A stretch of 64,000 bases of DNA from Oscillospiraceae bacterium (GCA_015063725.1 SVTP01000004.1:1-64000), one strand, 5' to 3'; positions 9,973-19,695 are shown, numbered from the stretch's first letter. Made by a program: numbers and translations. Notes: generated from the letters alone by a model not told the origin.

Positions 9973-10814
9973 GGAACTTGTAAATTCCAATTATCTCCAA
10001 ACGTCATAGCATTCCACTGTTCAACCGTACCTTCAAAGGTGATAGTTGTTAAGCTGGTGCAAGAGAAAAACGCACCTACTCCGATACTGGTGACACTATC
10101 AGGAATTGTTATGCTTGTCATAGAATAACACATAGCAAACGCTTGCTTACCAATACTCGTGACACTATTAGGAATGATAACACTTTCAAGCTTCTCACAA
10201 CCCGCAAATACACTATCGTCAATTTTTGTAATACTATCGGGAATCGTGACAGTCGTAAGATTTAAGCAAAATTCGAATACACCGTAACGAATTTCTGTAA
10301 CGCTATTGGGAATGGTAATGCTTGTCACATTCTCACAGCGATGAAATGCGCCGGCATCAATTATTTGAACACCGTCCGGAATCGTGATGCTTGTAAGACC
10401 GTAGCAAGCATTGAATGCAGCGTCGCCGATATACAGAATCGTATTGGGTAACGTGATACTCGTCATCTGCTTACATTCGCTAAATGCCTCCGCGTTAAAT
10501 GCCCCATTAGCGATACCGATAACTTTATATCCGTCAATTTCCGGCGGAATGCATATATCTGTATCTTCCCAAGTACTAACACCTACAATAAAACAATTTC
10601 CGTCTCCGATTGAGGGATGTGTCGCATATTCCAAACCGGTTGAATACTTTACTTCTTCTTCGGGCAATTTGCCATCGGGCGTGGTCTCTGCAGGTGTTGT
10701 AGTGGCAGGTGTCGTTTCTTGAGGGGTGGCAGGCTGTTTGTTGCACGATGCCAAGCAAATTGTCACCATCGCCGCCAGGCAAAGTAAAATGGCAATTTTG
10801 AGTGTTTTTTTCAT
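9927..10814 (-). CDS. BspA-like leucine-rich-repeat lipoprotein
   Basis: Lipobox LASC; repeats of SITIPDSVTSIG.GAF..C..L type. Confidence 0.88.
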   Translation of the reverse strand: MKKTLKIAILLCLAAMVTICLASCNKQPATPQETTPATTTPAETTPDGKLPEEEVKYSTGLEYATHPSIGDGNCFIVGVSTWEDTDICIPPEIDGYKVIGIANGAFNAEAFSECKQMTSITLPNTILYIGDAAFNACYGLTSITIPDGVQIIDAGAFHRCENVTSITIPNSVTEIRYGVFEFCLNLTTVTIPDSITKIDDSVFAGCEKLESVIIPNSVTSIGKQAFAMCYSMTSITIPDSVTSIGVGAFFSCTSLTTITFEGTVEQWNAMTFGDNWNLQVPATEVICSNGVVPLN

Positions 10815-10982
10815 GGCTCTTTCCTTTCTGCGTTTGTGCCCGCCGGCATTTCAATCTTGGTGGCAGACCTTAATTTCTTGCAATATGCGTTGCATTAGCA
10901 CATAGTGCTCTGCTATATATTGGGGTTAACTGTTATTTAATTTAAGGGAACAACTCCATTGGAGCAAATAACCTCGGTGGCG
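10790..10982. repeat. Direct repeat copy B (see 9780-9972)
   Basis: Near-identical by eye, one small indel (GTTTTATGCC vs GTTTGTGCC). Confidence 0.85.
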
Positions 10983-12199
10983 AGAATATTACAATTCCAC
11001 TCATGTTCGAATGTCATCGCTTTCCACTGTTCAACTGTGCCTTCAAAGGTGATAGTTGCCAAGCTGGTGCAATTTCCTAATGCATAGTGACTAAGCTCCG
11101 TAACGTTCTGGGGGATGGTAATGCTTTGGAGACTGTTGCAGCCATTGAATGCATAGGCATCAATGCTCGTTACGCTATCGGGAATGGTGACACTTGTCAG
11201 CTTCTTACAGTTGCCGAACACATTGGAATTGATTTTTGTAATCCCTTCGGGAATCGTAAAGCTTGTAAGACTCAAGCATAACTCAAATGCACTGTGTCCA
11301 ATTTCTGTAACACTGTTTGGAATAGTAATGCTTTCAAGACTGCTGCAACCGGAGAATGCAGAACCACCGATGCTCGTTACGCTATCGGGAATGGTGACAC
11401 TTATCAGACTTTCACAACGCCCAAATGCATCCCCCTCGATAACTGCAACGCCATTGGGAATGTTGATGCTCGTCAAGCTACTACAACTCCAGAATGCCCT
11501 CTCACCGATGCTCGTTACACCATTGGGGATGGTAACGTTTTTCAGGCTCTCACAGTCGGTAAACACTCTTGAATCAATTCTTGTAAGACCATTGGGAAGC
11601 GTGACACTCGTAAGGCTTTCACAATCATCAAATGCATTTGCGCGAACTTCTGTAACGCTGTTAGGAATGGTAACACTGATCAAGCTCTCACAGTAACAAA
11701 ACGCACCTTCATCAATAATTGTAACACTGTTGGGAATTGTGACGCTCGTGAGGCCACGACAAGCTTGGAATGTGTGTGCGGCAATCACCGTAAGCGAGTT
11801 TGGCAACGTGATGCTTTTCAGGTTATTGCATTCGTCAAATGCATACTCACCAATTGATGTAATCGTATTTGGCAAGGTAATACTTATCATATCACTACAT
11901 CCGCCGAAAGCTTCCTCGCCAATGCTAACAACTCTATAATCGTCAATTTGCGGGGGGACATGCACGTCTAAATCTGTGCACGTGCCAATGCCGACGATGG
12001 TGCAGGTTCCGTCACCGTTTTTGATATATTCAAATCCGCTTGAATATGGACCTGTGTATTCCGACGCGCTCCCTTCGGGGGTGGTCACGTTCGGCGTTGT
12101 TCCTTTGTTTTCAACGGGCGGTTGATTGCAGGATGCCAAGCAAATTGTCACGATTGCCGACAGGCAAAGTAAAACGGCAATTTTGAGTGTTTTTTTCAT
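10937..12199 (-). CDS. BspA-like leucine-rich-repeat lipoprotein
   Basis: MKKTLKIAVLLCLSAIVTICLASC then about 12 LRR_5-type repeats. Confidence 0.9.
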   Translation of the reverse strand: MKKTLKIAVLLCLSAIVTICLASCNQPPVENKGTTPNVTTPEGSASEYTGPYSSGFEYIKNGDGTCTIVGIGTCTDLDVHVPPQIDDYRVVSIGEEAFGGCSDMISITLPNTITSIGEYAFDECNNLKSITLPNSLTVIAAHTFQACRGLTSVTIPNSVTIIDEGAFCYCESLISVTIPNSVTEVRANAFDDCESLTSVTLPNGLTRIDSRVFTDCESLKNVTIPNGVTSIGERAFWSCSSLTSINIPNGVAVIEGDAFGRCESLISVTIPDSVTSIGGSAFSGCSSLESITIPNSVTEIGHSAFELCLSLTSFTIPEGITKINSNVFGNCKKLTSVTIPDSVTSIDAYAFNGCNSLQSITIPQNVTELSHYALGNCTSLATITFEGTVEQWKAMTFEHEWNCNILATEVICSNGVVPLN

Positions 12200-12293
12200 A
12201 GCTCTTTCCTTTCTGCGTTTGTGCCCGCCGGCATTTGTAAGACCATTATAGCACTTTTAAAAGAGTTTGTCAACCATCCGCGCTTGCCAACAA

Positions 12294-12333
12294 AAAAGAG
12301 ACGAAGAACACTCTCGCATTCTTCGTCTCTTTT
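12294..12333. terminator. Strong bidirectional terminator hairpin
   Basis: AAAAGAGACGAAGAA ... TTCTTCGTCTCTTTT perfect 15-bp stem. Confidence 0.75.
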
Positions 12334-12343
12334 CTCTTAAAAA

Positions 12344-12551
12344 CCCCGCCGAGCCGTGTGGTCGGGCAGTCGGAACCCTGTAGTTCAGGGCGGTGTCCGC
12401 GGGATGGCTTTACTGCTCCCAACGTCCGTTATGCGGTCGAGACAAGTCAATCGATACACGCACACGGGAGGTCTGCAAACCACCATCTGCCTTAGACTCC
12501 TTTAATCGTTTGTAGGTTCACAAATCACCGAACCATCACGCACTAAGCAGG
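12344..12551 (-). ncRNA. Probable 6S RNA-like structured RNA
   Basis: On the minus strand the ends form a closing stem (CCUGCUuAGUgCGUGaUGG with CCACACGGCUcGGCGGG), enclosing a large bubble with a hairpin CCCUG-aacua-CAGGG in its 3' strand and an inner stem (CCUCCC/GGGAG, GGUUU/AAAGCC); followed by terminator; identity not tested against a covariance model. Confidence 0.5.
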
Positions 12552-12565
12552 TTATAAACTCTTTT

Positions 12566-12886
12566 TTAGTTGCCGTCGTAGTCGATCTCTTCGGAGAACA
12601 TATCGTCAAATACGTCGGCTACGTTGTCGAATTCGTCATCATCGTCAACGCTGACAAGGGTATCCTCGCCGTCCTCGTCCTTTTCCAGACGGAGAACGAC
12701 GTACTCGCAAAAGCCGCCGTCATCCTGTGCCTTGTCGGCTGCCTCTGCGGGGATCATTGCGAAGTAAACCTTTTCGTTCAGGGTAATCTCACCGATCTTT
12801 TCAAATTCGATCTCGCTGCCGTCTTCATCAACCAGCGTAAAAAATTCGCGTTCGTTTTCGTTCATTGTCATATCCTCTTTTTTCAA
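12566..12886 (-). CDS. DUF1292 family protein
   Basis: Acidic small protein FFTLVDEDGSEIEFEKIGEI...EYVVLRLEKDEDGEDTLVSVDDDDEFD. Confidence 0.85.
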   Translation of the reverse strand: MKKEDMTMNENEREFFTLVDEDGSEIEFEKIGEITLNEKVYFAMIPAEAADKAQDDGGFCEYVVLRLEKDEDGEDTLVSVDDDDEFDNVADVFDDMFSEEIDYDGN

Positions 12887-12940
12887 TAATAGTATGTGTC
12901 ATTATTGTACACGAAATTCGCGCACTTGTCAAGTGGTTTT

Positions 12941-14077
12941 TTATTTTTGCGGTGCAAAATCCAAAATCTCGGACAAGATCGCGTTGCTGACAAGCATGCC
13001 CTCCTGTGTCAGATAATATCTACCGTCCTCACACCGCACAAGCCCCGACTTGACAAACGGCGCGAGCTTTTTGCCGTATGTCTCCTCAAACGAGATGCCA
13101 AAGCGGCTCTCAAAAAGGGATCCGTCAACACCCTCGCACAAGCGGAAGCGGAGCATGACGTACTCGCCCATACGCTCGGCTTTGTCAGGAACGGTCTTTT
13201 CCTCGGTGATGTCGCTGCCGCGGATGTATTCCTCAATGTCGCGCGAGTTGCCAAAGCGCGCACCGCCAAAATCAGAGTGTGCCGCCACGCCAAAGCCGAG
13301 ATATTCGTCACAGTTCCAATATTTGAGGTTGTGGCGCGACTCGTACCCGGGGCGGGCAAAATTGCTGATCTCGTATTGCGCGTATCCGTTCTCTCTGAGG
13401 AAGTCAATGCCCTCAAGATACATTTGCCGCGTGGCTTCCTCGTCGGGAAGTCGGAGCGTATCGATCCTGCGAGCAAAGGGGGTGCCTTCTTCAATGATAA
13501 GGTCGTAGGATGAGATATGCTCGGGGGAGAGTGCCAGAACCTTTTGCAAGGTCTCGCGGCGGCTCTCGGGGGTTTGGAACGGGATGCCCGACATCACGTC
13601 CACACTGATGTTATCAAATCCTGCCGCACGTGCATCTGCAAAGCAGGCGGCGAAAATGTCGAAGTTGTGCAATCGTCCCAGCGCCTTGAGTTCCTTTTCG
13701 TGGGCGCTCTGCAAGCCGATGCTCAAACGGTTGATGCCTGCCGCACGCATGCGCGCAAACAGCTCTCGCTCCCCTGTGACGGGGTTGCACTCGGCGGTGA
13801 TTTCGGCATTGGGGGAAACGTTGTAGTTTTGAAAGATCTCCCCTACCACCTTTTTGAGAAGGTATGCAGGGAGTGTGGTGGGCGTTCCGCCACCGAGAAA
13901 AACGGTGTCGACCACGTACTCTCGGCAAAGCGGTGCGTGTTTTTGCAAATCGCGGCAAAGCGCGTTTGCGTATTCCACCATTCGATCCTCATCCTGTCGC
14001 GGAAAGGAGCAAAAGTCGCAGTAGAGACATTTGCTGCGGCAAAAAGGAATATGCACGTAAAGTCCAAGTGTTTTCAT
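12941..14077 (-). CDS. hemW: Radical SAM family heme chaperone HemW
   Basis: GLYVHIPFCRSKCLYCDFCSF CX3CX2C motif, FLGGGTPTTL, SIGLQS. Confidence 0.92.
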   Translation of the reverse strand: MKTLGLYVHIPFCRSKCLYCDFCSFPRQDEDRMVEYANALCRDLQKHAPLCREYVVDTVFLGGGTPTTLPAYLLKKVVGEIFQNYNVSPNAEITAECNPVTGERELFARMRAAGINRLSIGLQSAHEKELKALGRLHNFDIFAACFADARAAGFDNISVDVMSGIPFQTPESRRETLQKVLALSPEHISSYDLIIEEGTPFARRIDTLRLPDEEATRQMYLEGIDFLRENGYAQYEISNFARPGYESRHNLKYWNCDEYLGFGVAAHSDFGGARFGNSRDIEEYIRGSDITEEKTVPDKAERMGEYVMLRFRLCEGVDGSLFESRFGISFEETYGKKLAPFVKSGLVRCEDGRYYLTQEGMLVSNAILSEILDFAPQK

Positions 14078-14082
14078 ATCGG

Positions 14083-16608
14083 TTACCTCCGTTCTGCGTG
14101 GCAGACCAGGTAAAGGATCTGGTATTTCTTTGCAAGTGCCACAAGCAACCTCTTGGCGGCTTCCAGACGTCTCTCATCAAGATTGACAAAGGGATCGTCC
14201 AGAATGATGGGGGGCGCCTCTCCCTCGGCATAGAGCGCCTCGGCAAGAGACAGGCGAACACAGAACTGCACCGCATCGCGCCAACCCTGACTCAGGGACT
14301 CGGGATGCTGTGTTTTGCCGCCCTCGCGGAGCTTGACCTTAAACGAGGTATCCATCACCGATTCGGGCGCGTTTCCGTCCATCAGGGTTTTGAGCAACGA
14401 GGAAAAGCTCGTTTGCATATCGGCAAGATAGCGCGTGGAAAGCCCCGATTTCGCCTCCTCCAAAAGCTGTACGGTATTGGCAATGGTTGCACTGTTGGCA
14501 TTCGCCAAAGATAGTTCTTCCTCCAGTGCACGCAAAGTTGCTTCGACCTCGGGCAGGCGTTCGGCATCGGTAGCCAGGCGACCGATGTGGCTCCTCAGTT
14601 CTGCCTGACGGCTCTGCAGCTCGGTCAGCTCCCTTTGCAGCTCGCGCTCACGGGACGCCAAAGCATCCACGTCGGGAAGCGGAGCGTTTTCCGCCTCAGG
14701 AGTTGCCGCAAGCTTCTTTTCGGCAACAAAGCGAGAAAGTTCCTCCCGCAATTCGGGGATCCGACGAGAAAGACGGCGGTATTCGGTCTCCCACTCCTGC
14801 ACGCGGTCAAGACACTCCGAGGGCTTCATCTGCCCGTCGGGATCAAAGTGGCGCAAAAAGGGTGTGAGCTCTGCCTGCAGGCGTTTTTGCTCGGCAAGCG
14901 CTGCCTCGCGGCGGCGTGTGCGTTGCTCGACCTCGGCGGCGGCGCGCCTGATGTGAGAAACGTCGCGGCGCAATGCTTCAATTTCGTCGCGGTAATCGTT
15001 CTTGGGGGACAGGATGATGCCCCACATGCGGAATTTTTCTTGTATTTTCTGCAAGAGCTGTTGCTTTTGTGCACGCAACGCCTGCAGGGCTTTTTCCTTC
15101 TTCTCTTCCTCTGCCATCTCCTCGCGCCATTGACGAGAAAGGATGGAAAGCTCGGTCAGGCGGTCGCGCAAGTCTCCCTCAGGAGAAACACCGTAGCGCG
15201 AAAGCAGATCGCGTGCGGCAATCTCGGCGGGGCTTGCAGAGGGATCGGTAATCTCTTTCTTGTCTTTCTTCAAAAACAGGATCAGGGAAACAATGGCAAG
15301 TACACCTGCAAGAGCAAACAGAACGGGCGCGAAGAAGCCCGCAACTGCGACAAGCACGGCAAGCACCAAGCAAAGAATGGCGGGGGTGCGTTTGCCACTT
15401 CCCTTTTGCTCCTTTTTGGCACTGCGTGCCGACTCCTCGGCAGCAAGAGCATTCAGGATGCCTTTGATCTCCCCGTCGGTTGGCGGCGTTTTGTGCGCAA
15501 AGCGACGCGCCGCAGCACTCTCGCCGGGGGTACTCAAGCCCGCCTCGCGATGAGCGATATTTTGCAGCTCGAGGTTTGCAGAAAGCATTGCTTCAAAGTC
15601 CTCGCGGCTCGGCAGTTTCCCTGCAAAATCGGGCTTTAGAATTTCGTATCGTTCGGTCTGCACCGAAGCGGATGTGATTTCATTAACACGTGCGCGCGCC
15701 TCGCGGATGCTCTCCAAAAGGCGGCGTTTTGCATCCATTTCTTCGGGGGTGGGATGCTTCCCTTTCATGCGCGTATCCAAGGAGCGTGCGGCATTTTCGG
15801 TGTTGGAAAGCTCTCTTTGCATCCTCTCCTTTTGCGCGGTCAGAGCAGCTCGCTCACGCGCAGAGTCTGCGCGGCGAAGAGTGGCACGCACGCCTTCGAT
15901 GGATGCCGTCATCTCTTTTGCGCGTTCTCCAAGAGCAGATAGCTCGCTCTCCTTTTGATGCATCGTTTCCTCGGTGCGAGAGAGCTGCTCGATTTGTGCG
16001 CGCGCATTTGCGATCTCGCGCTCGATGTCGGCAATGCGACCTCTCTCACCTGTCATTTTGTAATATTTTCTGCGCTTGTCAAGCGCAGCCATAGCATCAT
16101 CAAAGCTACCGATGTCATCGACGTCGTCGAGAAGATCACCAAGCTTTGCGGTGATACTGTTGTTATCTCCTTTGGCAATGACCGCGTGCTGCGACAAATA
16201 AACCGTACGAGAGAAGCCGTCGGCATCGATGCCGAACAGCTCCTCGCCGATACGCGAGGAATAGCGGTTGCTCTCGCGATTGGTGGCAAGGTCATAAAGG
16301 GCAAAGCTATCCCCGCTCTCCTTTGCGCCAAAAAAGCGCTCGATGCGGTATTTGCCCGTTTTGGTGGAAAACTCAAGGCTTCCCCCATACGCGCCGCCCT
16401 GCCACGGCATATATTTTTTGCGTTCGTTTTCGTCAAGAGATTGCTTGCTGCTGGCAGGCATGCCGTAAAGCATCGCCTTGACAAAAGCGGCAAGGGTGCT
16501 TTTGCCCCAGCCGTTTTCCTGCAAGAGGACGTTCAGTCCCCCATCAAAGGAATAATCAAAGCCTTGCAGCTTTCCAAAATTCTCGACGTGTAATCTGATC
16601 AGTTTCAT
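14083..16608 (-). CDS. SbcC/YhaN-like SMC-type ATPase with predicted TM pair in the coiled-coil region
   Basis: VENFGKLQGFDYSFDGGLNVLLQENGWGKSTL (Walker A), IILDDPFVNLDE (Walker B); hydrophobic TPAILCLVLAVLVAVAGFFAPVLFALAGVLAIVSLILFL. Confidence 0.88.
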   Translation of the reverse strand: MKLIRLHVENFGKLQGFDYSFDGGLNVLLQENGWGKSTLAAFVKAMLYGMPASSKQSLDENERKKYMPWQGGAYGGSLEFSTKTGKYRIERFFGAKESGDSFALYDLATNRESNRYSSRIGEELFGIDADGFSRTVYLSQHAVIAKGDNNSITAKLGDLLDDVDDIGSFDDAMAALDKRRKYYKMTGERGRIADIEREIANARAQIEQLSRTEETMHQKESELSALGERAKEMTASIEGVRATLRRADSARERAALTAQKERMQRELSNTENAARSLDTRMKGKHPTPEEMDAKRRLLESIREARARVNEITSASVQTERYEILKPDFAGKLPSREDFEAMLSANLELQNIAHREAGLSTPGESAAARRFAHKTPPTDGEIKGILNALAAEESARSAKKEQKGSGKRTPAILCLVLAVLVAVAGFFAPVLFALAGVLAIVSLILFLKKDKKEITDPSASPAEIAARDLLSRYGVSPEGDLRDRLTELSILSRQWREEMAEEEKKEKALQALRAQKQQLLQKIQEKFRMWGIILSPKNDYRDEIEALRRDVSHIRRAAAEVEQRTRRREAALAEQKRLQAELTPFLRHFDPDGQMKPSECLDRVQEWETEYRRLSRRIPELREELSRFVAEKKLAATPEAENAPLPDVDALASRERELQRELTELQSRQAELRSHIGRLATDAERLPEVEATLRALEEELSLANANSATIANTVQLLEEAKSGLSTRYLADMQTSFSSLLKTLMDGNAPESVMDTSFKVKLREGGKTQHPESLSQGWRDAVQFCVRLSLAEALYAEGEAPPIILDDPFVNLDERRLEAAKRLLVALAKKYQILYLVCHAERR

Positions 16609-17669
16609 AAGCCAAGCTCCTCCCCCGACAAAGCGCGGAAGCCGCAGGCAATGACGCGCTCCTTTTCGCTCTCGGAAAGCGTAGATGCCATTACGCGGCG
16701 CACGAATTCACCCTTGAGTGAAATATCATGGGCGTAATCCTCGGCGTTGATGGAAAGACGGGTTTCATCCTTGACCTTTGCAAAATAGAATTTTTGCGAC
16801 AGGATGCTGCGCAAATGTGTCAGGTCCAATGTCGCCTCGGCGGGAACAGTTCCCACAAGGACGACCTTGACCATATCCTTTTGCGCGATGCCTGCGACAG
16901 AGGTAAGCAATTTCTCTTCGAGGTCAAGCGCAGACGAAAAGTCCGTAATGTCGCACTCCACGGTATGGAGCGTGCGCGCGGCAAACGGAATGAACTTGTG
17001 CGAGACACTCTTCCCCTCAATGTTGAGAAGAACATAGCCCTTAATGCCGCATTCGTCAAAGCCGCGCCCCTCAAGGCAACCGCAGTAGCACGCCATGCCA
17101 CGCGCATCCAAAGAAATGGTGCGATACTCGTGAATGTGACCGAGCGCCGCATAGTCTATCCCCTTCTTTTTAAAGCGACCGAGGTGGATGATATCCTCGC
17201 CTATAACACCTGCACTGCGGCGTTCCTGCCCATGCAAAAGCAGAATGTTGACGTCCTCGGGGTTTAAAGAAAGCGTATCGGCATCGGGTACCGAGGCGCC
17301 CGTAATAGCGACGTTCCCACGACGGTAGGTGGACCACACCTTGCCAAAGGTGTAAAGGTTGGCAGGCAGCTGCGCCGAAGCGGTAAGCGCACTCCCTTTA
17401 TCGTGGTTGCCAGACAGATAGTAAAAGTCGATCATCGGGTGGGATGCGATGAGGTCAAGCACGTAATTTTCAGTGCTTTTGGTGACTCTCGCACCGTCAA
17501 ACAGGTCGCCTGCAATCAAAATTGCTTCAACGCCCTCCTCGGCAGCCACACGTACCATATTTGCAAAGGTGGAGCGAATTTCCAGCTTGCGCTCCCTTGC
17601 CTTGTCGGCACTCAAATTCGTCTCCATCGGGGAATCCAAATGGATGTCGGCACAGTGTATCAGTTTCAA
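16605..17669 (-). CDS. SbcD/YhaO-like DNA repair exonuclease
   Basis: MKLIHCADIHLDSPM, AGDLFDG, SGNHDKGS, ALGHIHEY; 4-nt overlap with sbcC-like gene. Confidence 0.9.
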   Translation of the reverse strand: MKLIHCADIHLDSPMETNLSADKARERKLEIRSTFANMVRVAAEEGVEAILIAGDLFDGARVTKSTENYVLDLIASHPMIDFYYLSGNHDKGSALTASAQLPANLYTFGKVWSTYRRGNVAITGASVPDADTLSLNPEDVNILLLHGQERRSAGVIGEDIIHLGRFKKKGIDYAALGHIHEYRTISLDARGMACYCGCLEGRGFDECGIKGYVLLNIEGKSVSHKFIPFAARTLHTVECDITDFSSALDLEEKLLTSVAGIAQKDMVKVVLVGTVPAEATLDLTHLRSILSQKFYFAKVKDETRLSINAEDYAHDISLKGEFVRRVMASTLSESEKERVIACGFRALSGEELGL

Positions 17670-17696
17670 AATTCGTTCCTCCTTTCGTGGGAGTGA

Positions 17697-17876
17697 TTGT
17701 GGGGAGACCTTTTTTGCAAAAAAGGTCTCCCCACACCCCTTCCAAAAAACGCTCTAACAAATTATCTCAATAGATAGGGGTGTTTGCAAACAGACGGCAG
17801 AGGCGACCGCCGGGCGGCTCGCCTTGCTCTCGCAAGCGGCTAGGGACCACTAACCCTATCCGCTAAGAAAGTTGTT
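17697..17876 (-). repeat. Dispersed intergenic repeat, copy 2 (opposite orientation to 4975-5155)
   Basis: Contains perfect 36-nt palindrome GTGGGGAGACCTTTTTTGCAAAAAAGGTCTCCCCAC. Confidence 0.65.
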
Positions 17877-17889
17877 TCCCATGGCAAAA

Positions 17890-18354
17890 TCAAAGGTTTT
17901 GACCGTTCAGCACGGCTTCCGTCAATTCGTCCCCTTGGTAGGTCAGCTTGAGGGAGAAAAAGGGCGCGTCCTCTTGCAAAAGGCGCAAAAAGATGCGGTC
18001 GCCCTGCCACATGGTCAGGTCAAACAGCTTTTGCTTTTTGATCCACGCAAGCTCGCCCTCGTCGCACTCGCGTGCCTCTCCCGTCCAATCACTGACACTA
18101 AAGAGGTGCATATATTCGGTCTCGTAAACATTGGAAACGAAAGTTACGATGCCGCGGTAACGGTAATCGGTAACAGTCAGTCCTGTTTCTTCAAGGATCT
18201 CGCGGCGCATGCAGTCCTCGGGGCTCTCGCCTGCCTCGAACTTGCCGCCAACCCCAATCCATTTATCGTGATTTTCGTCGTTCTCTTTTTTGGTGCGATG
18301 GAGCATGAGATACTCGTCTCCGCGCTCCAGATAGCACAAGGTCGTCATCTTCAT
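17890..18354 (-). CDS. Nudix hydrolase (8-oxo-dGTP diphosphatase-like)
   Basis: GVGGKFEAGESPEDCMRREILEETGL Nudix box. Confidence 0.9.
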   Translation of the reverse strand: MKMTTLCYLERGDEYLMLHRTKKENDENHDKWIGVGGKFEAGESPEDCMRREILEETGLTVTDYRYRGIVTFVSNVYETEYMHLFSVSDWTGEARECDEGELAWIKKQKLFDLTMWQGDRIFLRLLQEDAPFFSLKLTYQGDELTEAVLNGQNL

Positions 18355-19016
18355 ATCTCTTCTTCTCCTTGTCTTCTGACCTGCGCGCCAGACTTATAAA
18401 TACGGAACATATCAAGGTGCTCCTCGCTTTGCATGGGCAACAAAAGGATGAATACCACCGCATTCAAAGCAGCAAAAATGAGCACAAGGATCCAATCCGC
18501 CAAGAAGAATGTGTGCAGGCGGATGCTCATTCCCTGCATGCGATAAAGCAAGAGCAGCATTTGCGGAAAGAGCGCCGAAAACAGAGGCAAAAGCGGCACC
18601 AACAGATAGGTCACGCGGTTAGGACAGATCAGGTGCAGGATGCGCTTGGTGCGGTTGGCAATGCGCGAGGTGGGCTCAAAGGAGAACGCCACAATGGAGC
18701 ATACCGTGATCATGGTTGCTATCAGCGCGTAAAGGATGGGTAAGATCCAGAACAGTGCACTAACCACGGGCAAAAGATCCTTGAACCAGGTAACGGCAGT
18801 GCTATTCTCAACCGTTCCCGCTTCGATATCCTCATAAAACGCCCATGCGTTTTCCTGCAATTCAAACAGGTTCATTGTAGAATACGCATTGCCGTCATAC
18901 ACAAACCAAAGGTGCGGAACGGCGGCATAAATGAGGAGCAGGATGCCAAAGATGGCAGGCAACAGATAGCACAAATGGATCAGGGCTCGGTGTGCTATAT
19001 TTTGGTTGCGGCTCAT
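18351..19016 (-). CDS. Conserved hypothetical multi-pass membrane protein
   Basis: About 5 hydrophobic segments; 4-nt overlaps with both neighbours. Confidence 0.7.
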   Translation of the reverse strand: MSRNQNIAHRALIHLCYLLPAIFGILLLIYAAVPHLWFVYDGNAYSTMNLFELQENAWAFYEDIEAGTVENSTAVTWFKDLLPVVSALFWILPILYALIATMITVCSIVAFSFEPTSRIANRTKRILHLICPNRVTYLLVPLLPLFSALFPQMLLLLYRMQGMSIRLHTFFLADWILVLIFAALNAVVFILLLPMQSEEHLDMFRIYKSGAQVRRQGEEEI

Positions 19017-19603
19017 TTATTCTCCCCCGCGAGCTTGCCTTCCATCAGGAATGCGGCTTCCATATCGGCACAGCAGGTAGCATACGCCAAGGGGAACATT
19101 TCCAGCGCGCGACCGACGTTGCCGGGGTCCTCGGTGCCCGAAAAGCCCATGTGATAGCGAATGGCAAACGCCTCGTCGCGCGTCAGGCGAATATAGGCAG
19201 ACACGATGTAAGCGGACTTTTCGCCATGACCGTAAGGGAGCGTATCCTCGATGGTGTAATACGGCACGCTCTGCCATCTGCCGGTCTCGTCCTTGACGTT
19301 GCGATAGCTTGTCTTGTAAAAATTGACCTTGCAGATGTCGTGCAAAAGACCTGCAATAGCAATGCTCTCCTCGGGGTATTCGATGCCGTAGCGTTCATTT
19401 AAGCGTTCCATCATATCCTTGAGGCAATCATAAACGTTGAGGCTATGCTCAACCAGTCCGCCCTCGTGCGCTCCGTGATAGCGCGTGCTGGCAGGAGCGG
19501 TGAAAAAGTCGCTGCCGTTGAGCAAAAAGTCAAGCAGCTTGTCCGAACCCTCGCGGGTGATTTTTTCGTTATAAATTTCTAAAAAGCGTTCTTTTGCGGT
19601 CAT
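19013..19603 (-). CDS. HD-domain hydrolase
   Basis: YHGAHEGGLVEHSLNV...AGLLHDICKVNFY. Confidence 0.85.
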   Translation of the reverse strand: MTAKERFLEIYNEKITREGSDKLLDFLLNGSDFFTAPASTRYHGAHEGGLVEHSLNVYDCLKDMMERLNERYGIEYPEESIAIAGLLHDICKVNFYKTSYRNVKDETGRWQSVPYYTIEDTLPYGHGEKSAYIVSAYIRLTRDEAFAIRYHMGFSGTEDPGNVGRALEMFPLAYATCCADMEAAFLMEGKLAGENK

Positions 19604-19660
19604 AAAAAGATACCTCTCTTTATAATAAATTATAATCTATCACTTTATTGTAACACGCCC

Positions 19661-19695
19661 GCGCAAAAAAGTAAAGATGTTTTCCCTTTTTTTCT
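19661..19695. repeat. About 32-bp direct repeat copy 1 (GCGCaAAAAAGTAAAGATGTTTtCCC...)
   Basis: Matches 20631-20665. Confidence 0.5.

Noticed and set aside
9927-12199. Regularly spaced repeats resembling a CRISPR-like array
   Set aside because: These are degenerate LRR-coding repeats of about 69 bp in frame; no identical direct repeats with unique spacers and no cas genes.
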